In this document: positions 22,416-34,648 of the stretch, in pieces
Position numbering within the stretch: position 1 is the first letter of the stretch
How the letters are laid out: every line of letters begins with the position of its first letter
NCBI GenBank assembly: GCA_022835595.1
Contig: BQUP01000003.1
Location: forward strand, 1,474,975 to 1,538,974
Direction of reading: 5' to 3'
Source: Cystobasidium ongulense
Taxonomy: Eukaryota; Basidiomycota; Cystobasidiomycetes; Cystobasidiales; Cystobasidiaceae
Length of the DNA stretch: 64,000 nt
The notes under the pieces: generated by a model
The model's input: only the letters and a program-made list of their open reading frames with translations
Told to the model about the DNA's origin: nothing
The model's database searches: none
Program-made: the position numbers and the translations under genes

Positions 22416-25400
22416 ATGGCTGCTCCAGGTGAGCCCATCCTGCTCCCATTCCTCGTTTGTCGAATCCATCGGCCAGGGTTGCTGCTTCCTTCTCGATTAA
22501 GCAAGCACGAGAAGCGAGAACGAAGAAGAAGCTTCATTCTCCAGCTGGTGGATGGCGACGAGAGCACTCTAGTCCATGCTATAGCACAACTGACACCATC
22601 TTACAACCCCCAGACATCATCTTCAAAGCGACCTACTCGAGCGTCCCCGTCTATGAAATGCCCTGCAAGGGAGTCGCGGTCATGAAGAGGCGCGCCGATG
22701 GCTGGCTCAACGCGACGCAGGTAGGCTGAACGGCATGCATAGAGGTCGACACGTACTCACGCTCACTCTCGCAGATCCTCAAAGTCGCGGGTTTCGACAA
22801 GCCCCAGAGAACGAGGGTCCTCGAGAGAGAAGTACAGAAGGGTACCCATGAAAAAGTACAGGGGGGTTATGGAAAGTATCAGGGTAGGTCAATCATGATG
22901 AATAGCGTATGCTAGTCCATTACAAGTTCACAGGCTGACGCTTTCACCACTGCATCACTCTTCGTTCACTTCACCCGTTTATTGTGACTTCGCCACTCTC
23001 GCGTTCCTCCTCCCCTGATCCATGACACATCGACATCAAATGATGACAATTCGAAACGCACAGGCACTTGGATCCCGCCTGATCTCGGACTATCACTCGC
23101 TCGGCAATATGGAGTAGACGAGCTGTTGAAGCCAATCATGGACTACGTCCCGCCCAAAGGCGGCAGTCCACCACCTGCTCCAAAGCATGTAACAGCCGCA
23201 CCGAAAGGACCACGTCAGAAACGTACTTCAACGCCGGCAGGAGCTGGAACTTCACGTACAAATTCGATGCCTCCTCCTCCTTTGTCAGTTGGTACCTCAA
23301 CGACAGGCACGGGAGGTCGAACGCCGCCTACTTCAGCTCGTTCGGCAGGGAGAGCGAATGCAGCAACTGCTGCTGCAGCTGCGTCGGGTAGCTCGGCAAA
23401 GAGGGCTGCAAATGAACCACATCAATTGCAACAACAGCAGCAAGCTTACTATGCAGAAAGTCAGTTGTCACAAGTTGAACAATATGATGAATCTATAGCC
23501 TCTGCCCCTCTTTCTTTAGGAAGTGAAACATCGAGCACTCCATCTCCGTTAGCTAGTGAAGCTGCTTCGGAGTATGGCCAATATCCTCATATGCAACAAC
23601 ATCCTCAGGCTTCGTCTCAACAGAGAAGAAAGAGGAAACATAGAGATAGTACGACGGGCATGGAAGATCAGCAGCAGATGCAACAGCACCAGCAACAACA
23701 GAACCAGTATCAACAGCAAAATCAGTATCAACCACAGCAGCAACATCTTCAACAGCAAGGTATGCAGATGCAGCATCAGCAGCAACAACAGCAACAGCAA
23801 CCTGGTCAAGCTTCAACTGCCGGTGGGCCGGCTGCTTACGCTCGTGCAATACTCGATTACTACATCTCCGAATCAGCCTCTATCCCGTCTTTCCTCATTT
23901 CACCACCTGCAGATTTCGATCCTAATGTAGTCATTGACGACGATGGACATACAGCGCTGCACTGGGCATGTGCTATGGGTCGATTAAGAATCGTAAAACT
24001 TCTCTTAACAGCAGGAGCAGATATATTCAGGGCAAATGCAATTGGTCAAACAGCACTTATGAGAAGTGTCATGTTTACAAACAATTATGATCTACGTAAA
24101 TTTCCAGAAATGTTTGAATTACTGCATCGATCTACAATTAATATCGATCGTACAGATAGAACAGTATTTCATTATGCTGTTGATTTAGCATTAACAAAAG
24201 GAAAACCACACGCAGCAAAATATTATTTGGAAGTTTTATTAGATAGATTAAAAGAATATCCAAAAGAAGTTGCTGATATTTTAAATTTTCAAGATGAAGA
24301 AGGTGAAACTGCTTTAACTTTAGCTGCTAGAGCTAGATTCAAATCAATAGTTAGAATTTTATTGAATTATGGTGCTGATCCTAAAATTTCTAATAGAGAT
24401 GGTAAAAGTGCGGAGGATTATATACTTGAAGATGAAAGGTTCAGACATCAGAATTCTGCTTCTTCGTTGAATAATAGTATTGATGCCGGCAATCCGATGC
24501 AAGCGCAGCAACAGCAATATCAGCAACAGCAACAGATTCAATTTCATCCGCAGCACATGCAGCTTTCATCATCCTCTCTTCCGCTAAGTGTGGAGCAGCA
24601 AGGCCAGCAACCGCAACGCCTAGACAGCCAGAGGGCTATGCAACCAGTCTACCCTCAGGCTGTCGCAGTGCAGCAACCGATACATTCGAATGGCTATTAT
24701 CAAGATGGTCAGAGTGCTCTACCTTCTCAACCTATCATGCCACTGGTCGCATCAGCAGCTGTTCAGACGATACCTCTTCCTTTGCATTATTCCGAAACAG
24801 GACAACGCGTAACAAACCAATTGATACCTCAAGTGAACAGCCAATTCGAAGTTTTAGCTTCAGCATACGATAGTGAATTAGAATCTAAAGAACGTGATAT
24901 CTCACAAGCTCATTCATTATTAGCTAGTATACAAGCAGAATCCACAGAACATGCAAAAATAGTAAATCTATTGACTACACAAGCTGATCAATTGGAAGAA
25001 ATGAAATCAAAAGAAGATAATATGCGTAAAGAACTTAATGATAGAATGGGTAAAAGGTTCAGACTTGGTTGGGAGAAATATGTCAGAGATGAAGAAGAAA
25101 GACAAAAAGCGTATGTGGGGATTACCAAGAATGCAAGCAATGGTGCTGTAAAAGGTATCCAACAGTATTCGATCGAACTCAATGAGACTCCGAAAGTCAA
25201 CGGAACAGCCGATAGCAAAGACAACAAAGCACCAGCTTCAGCAGAAGGAGGTATTCCAGCGGATATCAAATATATATTCAATAAACTCCCAAACACAGCC
25301 GAGGAATTATCAACAGAAATCACAACAAACATCAAAAAATTGGAAAAGTTAAAAGCACAAAGAAAAGAATTATTTGATGCTTTGATTCAATTACAAGCCG

Positions 25401-25582
25401 AAGCAGGAGGTGATAAAATTACAGAATATCGTAAACTTATTGCTCTAGGTTGTGGTATTTCTACGGATGAAGTTACTCCTGATTTTGTTAAGAGTGTACT
25501 GGAACAACTTGATAATGGAGATGATTTGGCTATGGTACAGATGTTGGGCGAAGGGGAAATCTCAAATGTAGATGAAGAATAG
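22416..25582 (+). CDS. MBP1: APSES/ankyrin cell-cycle transcription factor, MBP1 type
   Basis: DNA-binding subunit of the MBF-type G1/S activator, nuclear. Exons 22416-22428, 22614-22720, 22775-22883, 23064-25582 sum to 2,748 nt (915 aa), which closes. The first coding exon is 13 nt. Residues 5-105 form the APSES (KilA-N) domain: [31 protein letters not shown] and G-T-W-I-P. Then come Pro/Ser/Ala linkers and a long Gln/His tract (DNA about 23430-23820). Ankyrin repeats follow, with [10 protein letters not shown] and [11 protein letters not shown] second Gln-rich patch and a C-terminal coiled coil for Swi6-like partners end the protein. The ankyrin part uses markedly AT-rich codons (about 24050-24450) compared with the N-terminus. 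Confidence 0.95.
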
Positions 25583-25892
25583 AATACTGGACTGTGCTCT
25601 TCCATTTTAGGATTTTAGTGATTAATACATTTGATTATAATTCAGCTTGTCATGTTCCCACAACCCACTTCAAAGTAGGAGAACCAAAGTGTTTTGTCTA
25701 TGTGTGACTGTTTCCCGTGGTAGTCAGATGTGATGTTGTCACTATATGAGCTTTACTTGCAGAATACCGAATAATAAAGAGTAAAAGTACAAATGCTGTT
25801 TATAATCAAAGACATTGATTCTTGAACGACCTACACTCATAAGAGTTACAAATGCATATGCTTTCGTCCGGCTAATTTTCCCGCAAAAGAGT
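25583..25892. other. convergent 3' region, MBP1 and nucleoside transporter
   Basis: 310 bases between facing stop codons with AT-rich sequence. An AATAAA string occurs around 25772-25780 on the plus strand, suitable as a poly(A) signal for MBP1. Confidence 0.55.
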
Positions 25893-28136
25893 TTAACGTG
25901 CTACAAGCCATGTCAATGATTGTAGAACCTAGAAATATTTGTTCAAGCCATACTCAGTGAATGCTCCGCTAAGAATGGCTCTTTTAGAAAGAAAACTTAC
26001 AATACTTAGGATGGCACCCAAGCACACTCCTGCTGTGAGGTATATCAACATAATACTAGAAGCTACATCTACTTCTTCCGGATGGAGATTCTTCTCTGTT
26101 ATAGCTCGCATCATAAGTAAAGCTGTGAGATAACCATTGCTGATTGCGAAAAGAATCAAGATTGCGAGGAATCCTATCAAAGGGAGCAGTGTTTAACTTG
26201 ACATTCCTGCGCACACCCAGAGACCTGGTACCTCTCCGCCTTACCTATGTCGCTGTTGATGAAGGGTGTCCTGCTTGCTTCTGAAGATAATTGAACGTTA
26301 CATAACATCACCAAAGGCTAGTGACGGCAGGTATAAGTGAATTACTAGTCAGCATGCTACGTAAATTTGGTCAAAGTGATGGGATCTGGAAAACCTCACG
26401 ATGAAGATGGTGCGGGCGACTGTAGCCAATATCAATTTTCTTTTATCCGTAAAGACCAACTTCTGAAAGCCGGGTAGAGCTCTTCCTATCCAATCTGCGG
26501 TGTTGAAGACTACAAATCCCAAGGGTATCCAGAGCAGTGGCTGTACGATATTGGAATAATTGGGGTCAGTCAATTCTCCTCCCCGTTTAAACACAGGAAC
26601 ACTTTTAGTCGAATACGCACTGATGCTAAGCTGCTTTCAGGATTTGTTGACGCTATACTAACTGTAATACCGGGGAATAACCCGATAGAAACGATGAAGA
26701 TATATGCCAAAGCACAACCTAGATCTCTAATTTTACGATTGACTTGCCAAATAGAGCTATTGTGATGTTGTTGTCCTTTTATGTACGTTTCATGTGTAGT
26801 AGTACCATTCCCATCATTTTGTGAGAGAGATTCTTCAATCTGCTTGTGCCTTTTCATGGCATATTCGTAAGAGGGTAGGTTTATAAGTATATAAGTAGCT
26901 ATGCCAGCTATGACGGTGAATAACAGAGAAATGACCAAGAAATGATACGTGGAAGAGACAAGTTTATGACCATCATTAAGTCTTTCCCCTGGAATGCTTG
27001 GGTTACGAGTGCCAGAATCTTTTCCTACCGAGTTGAGAGCGGATAGGAATTGAGTTATTGAAACTGAGAATCCAATTGCGCCTTGTCCACTCATTACCCC
27101 TTGCATAAAGAAGGGATCCTCAAATATAGTTGTTAAAGCTGCGCTGGCACTTTGTAGAGATGCACAGACTCCTGCTCCTGCTATCGTGACGGTCCTGTAG
27201 GTGATGTCAGGCGAGTATTAGCTTAGTTCTTCCTCACGCTCGGATACGGTATATAATCGGCAAGAAAAAGAAAGAAAACCCAACTCACATGAGGGCGATA
27301 TAGAATATCCAAATAGGTACCTCTACTAAAGTTGTAAGTATTAAAATAAAAATAATAGCCCCCATCACAGCAATACAAATGATTAATTTCCTCTCAATAT
27401 TTTCGAAACCTTTTTTCTGTTGAGAATATGTAGCTCCTACTATTAGGAATAGATTTGCAAGAGTATAGATTAATGGTACGAATGAAGCAAAGTGTGATGT
27501 TGAGGAGTAATATCGGCCGTCTGGATCGTGTGGGGTTAAACAATAGTTTAAGTATGGTGTCACCACGATGAGCAGGTTCCTGGGTGGAGAAAGAAGACAA
27601 GACGGTAAAGTGTGAGACGGAGCAAGGTGAGTGCAAGTAAAATCATGTAAGACAAGCTTAAACGCGCACCAGGGCAAGAGTACGGAAGCCTGTATGATAT
27701 GATGTGGCGAGCCGAGCGGAACCAGAGGCGCAAGATCAAGGAGTCAGCGAATGTTGAAGCGCAATTGAAGATGAGTTCACTTACACCCATCACCAGGAAG
27801 CACATGTAGGCTATCATTCTCTCCTTCCCGACAGCACGATACGGCGACAGGGCAGGATCGACCATTGTCGAAGTGTGCAATGCATGACTGCAGGTTGAGG
27901 GATGCAACGGGACGGGGCAGGCAAGCAGGAGAAGCAGTGACAATAAGTCAGCAAGCTTCGATGAGGGTCATTGTAGACTGGCTTGGCCTGGTCCAGTTGC
28001 GAACTCACCTTGCTATCCCATCCACATCACCCAACCGAGCACTCGCTGTCGAATGCAGCAATGGCGATTGCTCGTTCTCTGATGAAGAAGGCGAGGTCCT
28101 TCCAGCGTTCCCATTGCGTATATCTTCGTGATCCAT
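25893..28136 (-). CDS. equilibrative nucleoside transporter (ENT/SLC29, Fun26-like)
   Basis: Multi-pass membrane carrier moving nucleosides down their gradient. The yeast homologue Fun26 is vacuolar. Nine exons (minus): 28009-28136, 27785-27887, 27670-27689, 27289-27579, 26621-27194, 26400-26540, 26245-26317, 26001-26173, 25893-25928. They sum to 1,539 nt (512 aa), which closes. The cytosolic N-terminus (M-D-H-E-D-I-R-N-G) precedes TM1. The 20-nt third exon supplies A-S-V-L-L-P, giving the ENT hallmark L-L-P-W-N. Others are Q-G-V-M-S-G-Q-G-A-I-G, S-I-G-L-F-P-G-I-T-V, F-N-T-A-D-W-I-G-R, I-P-L-V-M-L-C-N and F-A-I-S-N-G-Y-L. The last exon is chosen by splicing over a 72-nt intron. Reading through instead would end at 25929 with a less typical tail. 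Confidence 0.9.
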
Positions 28137-28985
28137 CGCCAACACTGATTGAAGCACCAGGCTTGCTATGTGATGGTTGCCTTGCTGATAAGCTAGATGG
28201 GTAAACTGTACGCAACTGCCTGCGGTGACTGTTATGCTCCGAGTGCAGTCATTCCAGCTTGTCTTGATGGCGTGTATGTAGTAACGCGCGTCGCAGTTGG
28301 TACATCGTCAAGAGCTTCAGTGTCCAATCTGGCTCGAAGGAGTCAATCGTGTTCAGAGCGACACGTGACTGACATATACCTAGCCAAGTACAGCATCGGT
28401 CACGACGAAGCAACTCCTCAGTCACATCACACAGGGCACTCCTATAAACAGACTGCACGGTGAGAAAACAGTTTCATATTTTGTTCATTCATGGTACGAA
28501 GGGGACAGGTATAATGTGAATTAATTCCCGAAAACAAGTAAGGGGAAAAAGGAAAAGAGATACAGAACAATAAAAGAGGTATTCGAAAGCCATTTCAAAT
28601 ATGTGGCGCATCAGAAACAGCCAGGTTTCTGCTCCGATATAAAAGATATAGGGATTTAGAAACCAAAATGTGATATGAAGTGTGTACTGAAAAATTCTGA
28701 AATCGAAGGTGAAGCAATCAACGAGGGAAAGAAGGGGGAATGTGAAGGGGGGTACTTTCTTGTCCTTCTTCAAGGTTGAACTGAAACTGAGGGGGAACTG
28801 TGTCACGAGAGCACGTCGGAATCGATAAGGGGAAGGTTGGGGTATAGACTGTCAACTCGTTAAGGAGATGCTCGGAGTTCTGAGAGTGTATTTTGATTCT
28901 TTGGAGTAGAGATGAATGAGTGTGGTTACTTTTGATGAGTAAGACTCCCACTTCTTTCCCCCATGACTTTTATTTGCTGCCTTCT
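28137..28985. other. intergenic region upstream of the nucleoside transporter
   Basis: 849 bases holding the transporter promoter and the 3' region of the next minus-strand gene. Small frames are not supported. No RNA gene or repeat was noticed. Confidence 0.5.
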
Positions 28986-30258
28986 CTACAAAACAAAAGC
29001 GAATCCAACGACACCGGCGATAGCAGCAGCGACTGCCGATCCAGTAAGGAGTTGAAGTCTAGGAGAAGCAGCTGATATAGTATTACCAGATTGAGCAGTA
29101 ATAGAAGATAAGAAACCAGAACCGCAAACTTTTCCAATATCATTCCATAAAGAGGCTTGTGCGCCTAGAATGGGAGAGTTGGAGAGACCGGTGCCTAAAG
29201 AAAGAGGACAAAAGCGAGGGAACAGTGTCAGTGCTATTACATAGGCCTACTCAACATGGTAGGAAAAGTCTCACCATATGGGTAATCCGTCTCGAATCCA
29301 ACATAAGCAGCCAGGATGTTTTTAGTGCAAGGAGTGCAAAGCTGGCTTTGGCCCATTTGACCCGAGAGGAACAAGAAAGGGAGGTTTGTAGTTCTAAAAG
29401 TGGTAGCGTTGGGGAGGAGGGCATTCTCATTGGTGACTGTATTTGCAGCAGTGGTAGTGGTAGAAGTAGAGTTGGCAGCACCAGTAGAAGGTACGCTTGA
29501 TCCAGTAGATTGTCGTTTGCGAAGTCTAGAGATTGCACTCTTGGTTGCGTCTGCGACGTGCATGTAGAGTGAATTGAGTGCGATTTGAGGGGCTTGAATG
29601 AAGAGGGCTGCGTTCGAGTTGCCATTGCTACTGCTGAATACGGTGGCGTTGTTTGCGGCTGCTCCAGAGGCAGACGAGGCAGGAGGAGCGCTCGAGGTCG
29701 ACTGCACTGCGTCCTTGTCGTTGATCCTCAGAGCGCAGTATGCGTTGGCGGATGAGGCGTCCTTTGCACACACGGCCTTTGTGAAAGGATAGAGGACGTA
29801 TAGGACATCATAGTTTGATCTGACGACTGGCTGGTTTGCCGCGAGTTCAGCGGTGCAATTGCCACTGAACCAGGTGAGGTGTTGGGTGATGAGCTGGGAT
29901 GGGCAGGTTGTGGTTGGCGCAGAGCAGAGAGAGGAGAGGGATGACTGGACTTGGGATGACGAGACGCTGCTGCTGCTGCTGGACGAAGGGTCGAAGAGCT
30001 GGGTGGCCGCGAGCAGTTTCGACGAGCATGCGGCGAGCTCTGGGTTGGCGTCGAGGGCGGCGAGGAAGGCGGAGCACTGGCTGGAGATGCCCGAGGAGGG
30101 AATGTAGGCTGTATTATCACAACGAGCGAGTGTCAGTGGGGTGTGGAATGAAATGTCGAGCGAGTGCACCCACGAGAGTCGGCGCCTGTCTGAGCCTGCG
30201 CCTGAGCCTGAGCCCCGAGGACGGCGAGGGCGAGCGAGAGTGCAATGTTGGCGAGCAT
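28986..30258 (-). CDS. secreted, tail-anchored Ser/Cys protein (DUF7729-like)
   Basis: Exons on the minus strand 30174-30258, 29275-30108 and 28986-29194 sum to 1,128 nt (375 aa), which closes. The N-terminus is a signal peptide (M-L-A-N-I-A-L-S-L-A-L-A-V-L-G) followed by an Ala-Gln repeat. The mature part has spaced cysteines in C-S-A-F-L-A-A-L, W-F-S-G-N-C and Q-L-C-T-P-C-T-K-N-I, a Ser-rich spacer, and ends in a hydrophobic stretch (V-A-A-A-I-A-G-V-V-G-F-A-F-V-L) consistent with a GPI signal. The pattern of F-L-F-L-S-G, then C-T-P-C, then W-N-D-I-G-K-V-C matches a conserved fungal family of cell-surface proteins without assigned function. Family name is from memory and less certain than the layout. 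Confidence 0.8.
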
Positions 30259-30632
30259 GCTGTTTGCTGGCAGGAATAGGTGTGAGTGTGAGTGTGCTGT
30301 GTGTATGCTCTCTTCGCTCTTTGCCGTGTTGTATGATGTCCGTGATTGCTGCTTGCTTGCCTAGATGTTGATGCTTTGACGGCGGGTGTTGTTGTGAGCG
30401 AGTAAGTGATGACTGCCTGCAATGAGCGTGGATGCGAGGTGAGATGCGCCTGTGGATGGAGATGCGATGGGATACGACGAGTTGGAGTGAAAGAGATCAA
30501 TCAAATGGAAGTGCTCCTCCATCCATGCACACGATCCGAGCTCATCTTGAACGCTTCAAAGGTCACCCTCGATCAGAGAGGCTGAAAACTTCACAGTCAC
30601 GTGATTCCTTGCATGCATGCAACGAACACTCT
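30259..30632. other. intergenic region
   Basis: 374 bases containing the promoter of the secreted-protein gene, with GTGAGTGTGAGTGTG-like short repeats near 30281-30305. Nothing else recognised. Confidence 0.5.
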
Positions 30633-31679
30633 CTAACATGCATACGCGTACACTGGTAGCATGGATAGCGGTATAGTACGGTCATCGTCCATCTGGACAA
30701 TGAACACTTCCTCCATCGCTTGCCCAAAACTCGCATACTCTGCATCGTGCCCATGCTCCATCATCGAATAGGTATCCCTGCCAGCACCCGAATAATCACC
30801 ACCATTCCCATCCACAGCCCATGCTTCAATCATGATGTCCTCTTCTCCCTCCTCATCTCCCTCCTCACCATCATACGACGGCGAAACAAGAGAAAGGTTC
30901 GGTCGAAATACAATCACCACAGGCTTAGAACTACCCCCGCAATCATCAAGATCGTCGTACATGTAGTCCCGAAAGGAATCCACATATCCAGCCATCGGCG
31001 GGTTGAAGGTTTCATACTCGTCAGCATCCAGTAATAGGTTGCCCGGTTCTCCAAATGTATCCAAGTCTACATCTCTCATTTTCATGACTTGAACTCTTCC
31101 TCCTTGCTGAGCCTCCGGAGTAGCATCAGGTTTCAATCTTGATGAAGCAAGTTTATCGTCCTCCAGGTCTGCCGAATACCTCAATCCTGGTAATGAGATT
31201 GTGCGGTAATGCCCATAACTGATACCTCTACTTTGACCAGAAGCACTACTGTAATCCATCGGATCACTCACACTCCTAAACCTCTGTAAGGAAGCTATTT
31301 CAGAGGTTGATATCAACCTCCCTCCTTTGGCTCTGACTAAATCAGGAAGCAAAAGCGCTCTCAATTGTCTCGACGAATGCTCATTTGAATTCAAGCTATT
31401 GTCTGCGGCAGAAGGGTATGAAACTGGACGCAGGATGCGAGTGGGCGTAGTGAATCTCTTTCTTGAACTTGAAATAGCATAACGGGGCTGTACTACCAAT
31501 ACCTGGGGCGGTGCTTGCTGCTTTTGTAGGATCATATTTGATCCATCAGAGGATGCGTATCCGTCATCTATATGTTCAGCCATAGTGCTAGGCACTTTAT
31601 CAAGCAAGTCTGGTTTTACCTCCACTGAGGCGCAATCATTTGTGATTCGCATGGTCATGGCTTCATGTTCCACCTTCAT
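30633..31679 (-). CDS. unknown protein with acidic C-terminal region
   Basis: Single open frame of 348 residues. No family recognised. The N-terminal half is basic and Ser-rich (R-K-R-F-T-T-P-T-R, then R-Q-L-R-A-L-L-L-P-D-L-V), with several R-x-x-S-like possible phosphorylation sites (R-F-R-S-V-S, H-Y-R-T-I-S-L-P). The C-terminal half is Asp/Glu-rich and contains V-V-I-V-F-R-P-N-L-S-L-V before an acidic run (D-G-E-E-G-D-E-E-G-E-E-D). The start is uncertain because Met 1 and Met 8 are both possible and a short upstream exon cannot be excluded. Length and lack of interruptions support a real gene. Confidence 0.6.
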   Translation of the reverse strand: MKVEHEAMTMRITNDCASVEVKPDLLDKVPSTMAEHIDDGYASSDGSNMILQKQQAPPQVLVVQPRYAISSSRKRFTTPTRILRPVSYPSAADNSLNSNEHSSRQLRALLLPDLVRAKGGRLISTSEIASLQRFRSVSDPMDYSSASGQSRGISYGHYRTISLPGLRYSADLEDDKLASSRLKPDATPEAQQGGRVQVMKMRDVDLDTFGEPGNLLLDADEYETFNPPMAGYVDSFRDYMYDDLDDCGGSSKPVVIVFRPNLSLVSPSYDGEEGDEEGEEDIMIEAWAVDGNGGDYSGAGRDTYSMMEHGHDAEYASFGQAMEEVFIVQMDDDRTIPLSMLPVYAYAC

Positions 31680-32254
31680 TGTCTATGAAGGCGTAGGTTC
31701 CCCTTCCTATTTTTTCAATGCAAAGGTTAGCAGCCTTTCGGACGATGGGCGGGTGAAGTTGATGATATGACAAGTGTCTGGAATAGCTAACAAGTGAAGG
31801 TGAGTGCTGAAAGAGTGGTCGACTGTCTGACGCGATCAACCAGTAGCATTGCCCATGCACAGCCATGAGCATACTTCACAGCATTGGGGGCTGGTTGAAA
31901 GATTTCTTGGAGGCAGAGACTACGAGCGTGCATATTGCCGTCCAGCTGAAGCTCTGGTTGTACTGGTGTGGGAGCTCGAATGAGTTGTGACAAGGAAAGG
32001 TAACAGTCTCGACATTAATTATAACATGATGCAGCTGGTGTAAAAGTTACCCCGATCAACCTTCAAAATATTGCACTTGCAGGCGAGTGACACCTTTTCA
32101 GAGCTGTCAAATCGCCTCGAATTACTGCAGTACCTATGGGCCAAGTAGCTAACTTGTACATCTCAGGCACCGATTCACGAATAATTGCTCTCACTCCTGG
32201 GTTCCAGTCGAAAGTCGTTCGAGGCATCCAGGTAGTGCTTTCGCGTAGCCCTTC
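31680..32254. other. intergenic region between two minus-strand genes
   Basis: 575 bases with no recognisable coding or RNA feature. It holds the promoter of the acidic protein and the 3' region of the MFS gene. Confidence 0.5.
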
Positions 32255-34648
32255 TCAGTACTTGTACCGGAAGCCAGGGTGCTTCTGTCCTAGAGCAGCA
32301 ATCTGGCTATCCGTAGCTCCGTCCAAGTAATGATCATCTCTACCAGCTGCCTTCTGCTTGTTCTCTCTGTATTGCCAGTACCAAAGAATACCAGAGACGA
32401 TACACTGAGCAAGACCCCCAGCGAGATTGAGGGCATTACCTGTAGGTGAAGAAAAACCAAGGTTTAATTCCAGATTGACTCTAGTGCCATCTTCTTCTGT
32501 CCGTTTACTTACCTGGGATTTGACTCTCCTTGGGGATGGCCTTGGTCAACTTGGGAATGTATGTCCATGTTGCAGCCAGTCCACCTGAATACAAAAATTG
32601 GCTCGTCAGTATAGATAACGCAGGCTGGGAGGCACGGCACGGTGGCAAGCTCACCGCAATTTCCAGCGAAGATGACCATGCTGAGTGTGGCGGCTCGCGC
32701 AGTATCGGATGTCGTATTGATCGTTGCCCAGGTGTTTGCAAGAGCGCCCTGTAGTCGGTTTATCAGTATTAGAGCAATTGATGTTCAGCAGGTACTTACG
32801 GTAGGAGACGAGCCCAAAGCAATCAAGAAAGTCGCAGCGTATCGGGCCGATCCATTGTTTGATCCCATGAAAATGCCATAGCCTGCGACGCGGCAAAATT
32901 ACAGAGTCAGCTATGCACCGCGAGCGGGTAGAAGCTGCAAACGGTACTCACCAATCGACAGGAGGGGTGTCAGGATCATCACTACAAGGAAACCATGTTA
33001 CTTTGAGTCTTCGTATCTCGCATCCTGCTGATAACATTTGACTCACTATACAGAGCGCGGCGCTGGGTCTTCCAGCTAAGGTAGCCAGCCAGTAAGAGTA
33101 CGAATGCGGCACAGACGTATGGTGGCACTGTACGAAGCTGGACCTCAATGGTGGATATGGTAGGATAGATCTGTCGGAGAATGGAAGGCAGGAAGAAACC
33201 GAGGCCTTGCACTGGAATGTTTGCGAGGCAGAAGTAGAACGCCATGCATAGGGTGGTAGGGTTGAGCATAGCTTGTTTGATAACGCCGGCTTTGATATCA
33301 TCGATAAGGAGCATGCTTCCAACATTCTCTGCCTTGATACGTGCGATGACTAGAGCTTTCTCGTCCGGATTTAGGAATTTGGCTTCCGCTGGGCCGTCGG
33401 GCAGTATGAAATACATGGCAGTCGCTAGTCCCATGGTGATTAGACCCTCGCCGAAGAAAATGACTCTCCACGTGCGGACCATGCCAAAGCCTTCGGACTT
33501 GAGGAAGCCTATGCCGACAATAAGGTCAGTCTGCTCGGACGCAAGCTGTGATTCCAGATGTGAAGAGGAGTCGGGAAGACGTACCGGAAGCCAAGAGGCC
33601 ACCGATGGCACCAGACACAGGGACGCCAAAAAGGAAGCCAGCCATGCGGAAGCCACTACGCACGAGCGCGAGCTATCAGCATACTAGCAATGACGGCCAG
33701 TTAGAACGGCAGGGATAATGACTTACAACTCATCCTTCGTGTACCATCTCGAAAGGTAATAAGCCACTCCTGGGAAGAACCCGGCCTCGAATATTCCTGT
33801 ATATTTAGCAAAAGCTCTGGTCAGGGACGATCCGTCTAGTAAGGCATGCGAACAAATACGAACCCAATAAGAAACGGCATGCGAAAGCTCCGGCAAAGTT
33901 GTGGCAGAAGGCGACTCCGAAACTGCTGAGTCCGAACCCAAAGACCAAAGCTGGCAGGTATTTGCCGGGTCCGACAGCTTTGCAGACAAAATTACCGAAT
34001 GGTTCGAAGACAACGTAGGCAATCTGAAATGATCAATTAGCTGCATGCCCCAGACTTGAATAGGAGAGCTTGCGAAAGCTTACGTAGAACCCAGTCAGGA
34101 GCAGATTATATCCATATCCGCCATACTGAGTCGGGAGGATTCCCAAATCCGCCTCGAGACCAGCGACTCGAGCACTGAAGGGAAGGCATGGGATCAATAC
34201 CAGGGCACATACGTCTGAAGTCGTGTCGAACTACTGACTTTCCGATATTGGATCGATCTATAAAGCAGAAGAGATAGCATGCAAGAATGATGGGCATCAG
34301 GCGCAAGTCGATTTTTCGCCTGCAGATTACCAAGCGATTAGTTCAAACACTTCTCTTTCGCCATGCCAGGTTTCGTCGCGCTAATACTCACCGTAATGCA
34401 GCTGAGGCTTTAAGATCTTCCACAATCAGAGCATGACCGTAGCGGTCTGTAGCAACGTGACCATCTTCGGCGAGCTCTTTGGCTGTGCGGTATCAAATGC
34501 AGTCACACCATCAGCTATACTGATTTTTGCTGCGAGGCTCAACCAGCAGTAAATTACCATCGTGAGCTTCCAGGCGTCCGTCCTCCAGCTTATCGTTTCG
34601 TGAGTAGGACTCTGCGCGCGATGCAGATACCGGCAATGTTTGCTCCAT
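32255..34648 (-). CDS. MFS permease, Dal5/allantoate family
   Basis: Twelve-helix plasma-membrane symporter of the anion:cation family that in fungi carries allantoate, nicotinate, pantothenate or similar acids. Thirteen exons (minus): 34558-34648, 34392-34482, 34239-34319, 34084-34174, 33864-34023, 33727-33796, 33585-33655, 33047-33508, 32952-32981, 32800-32882, 32655-32748, 32513-32584, 32255-32439. They sum to 1,581 nt (526 aa), which closes. Hallmarks are R-K-I-D-L-R-L-M-P, F-C-F-I-D-R-S-N-I-G-N-A-R, E-A-G-F-F-P-G-V-A-Y-Y-L-S-R-W-Y, W-R-V-I-F-F-G-E-G, and the tail N-A-L-N-L-A-G-G. Exon 9 is 30 nt. The W-Y-T-K-D-E-F loop replaces the common W-Y-x-R-x-E, so it is typical of Dal5. Substrate not predictable from sequence alone. 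Confidence 0.93.

Noticed and set aside
25929-26173. Nucleoside transporter ending at 25929 by reading through
   Set aside because: A canonical 72-nt intron (25929-26000) gives a better last membrane segment. Read-through adds a hydrophilic tail unlike the family. It remains possible.
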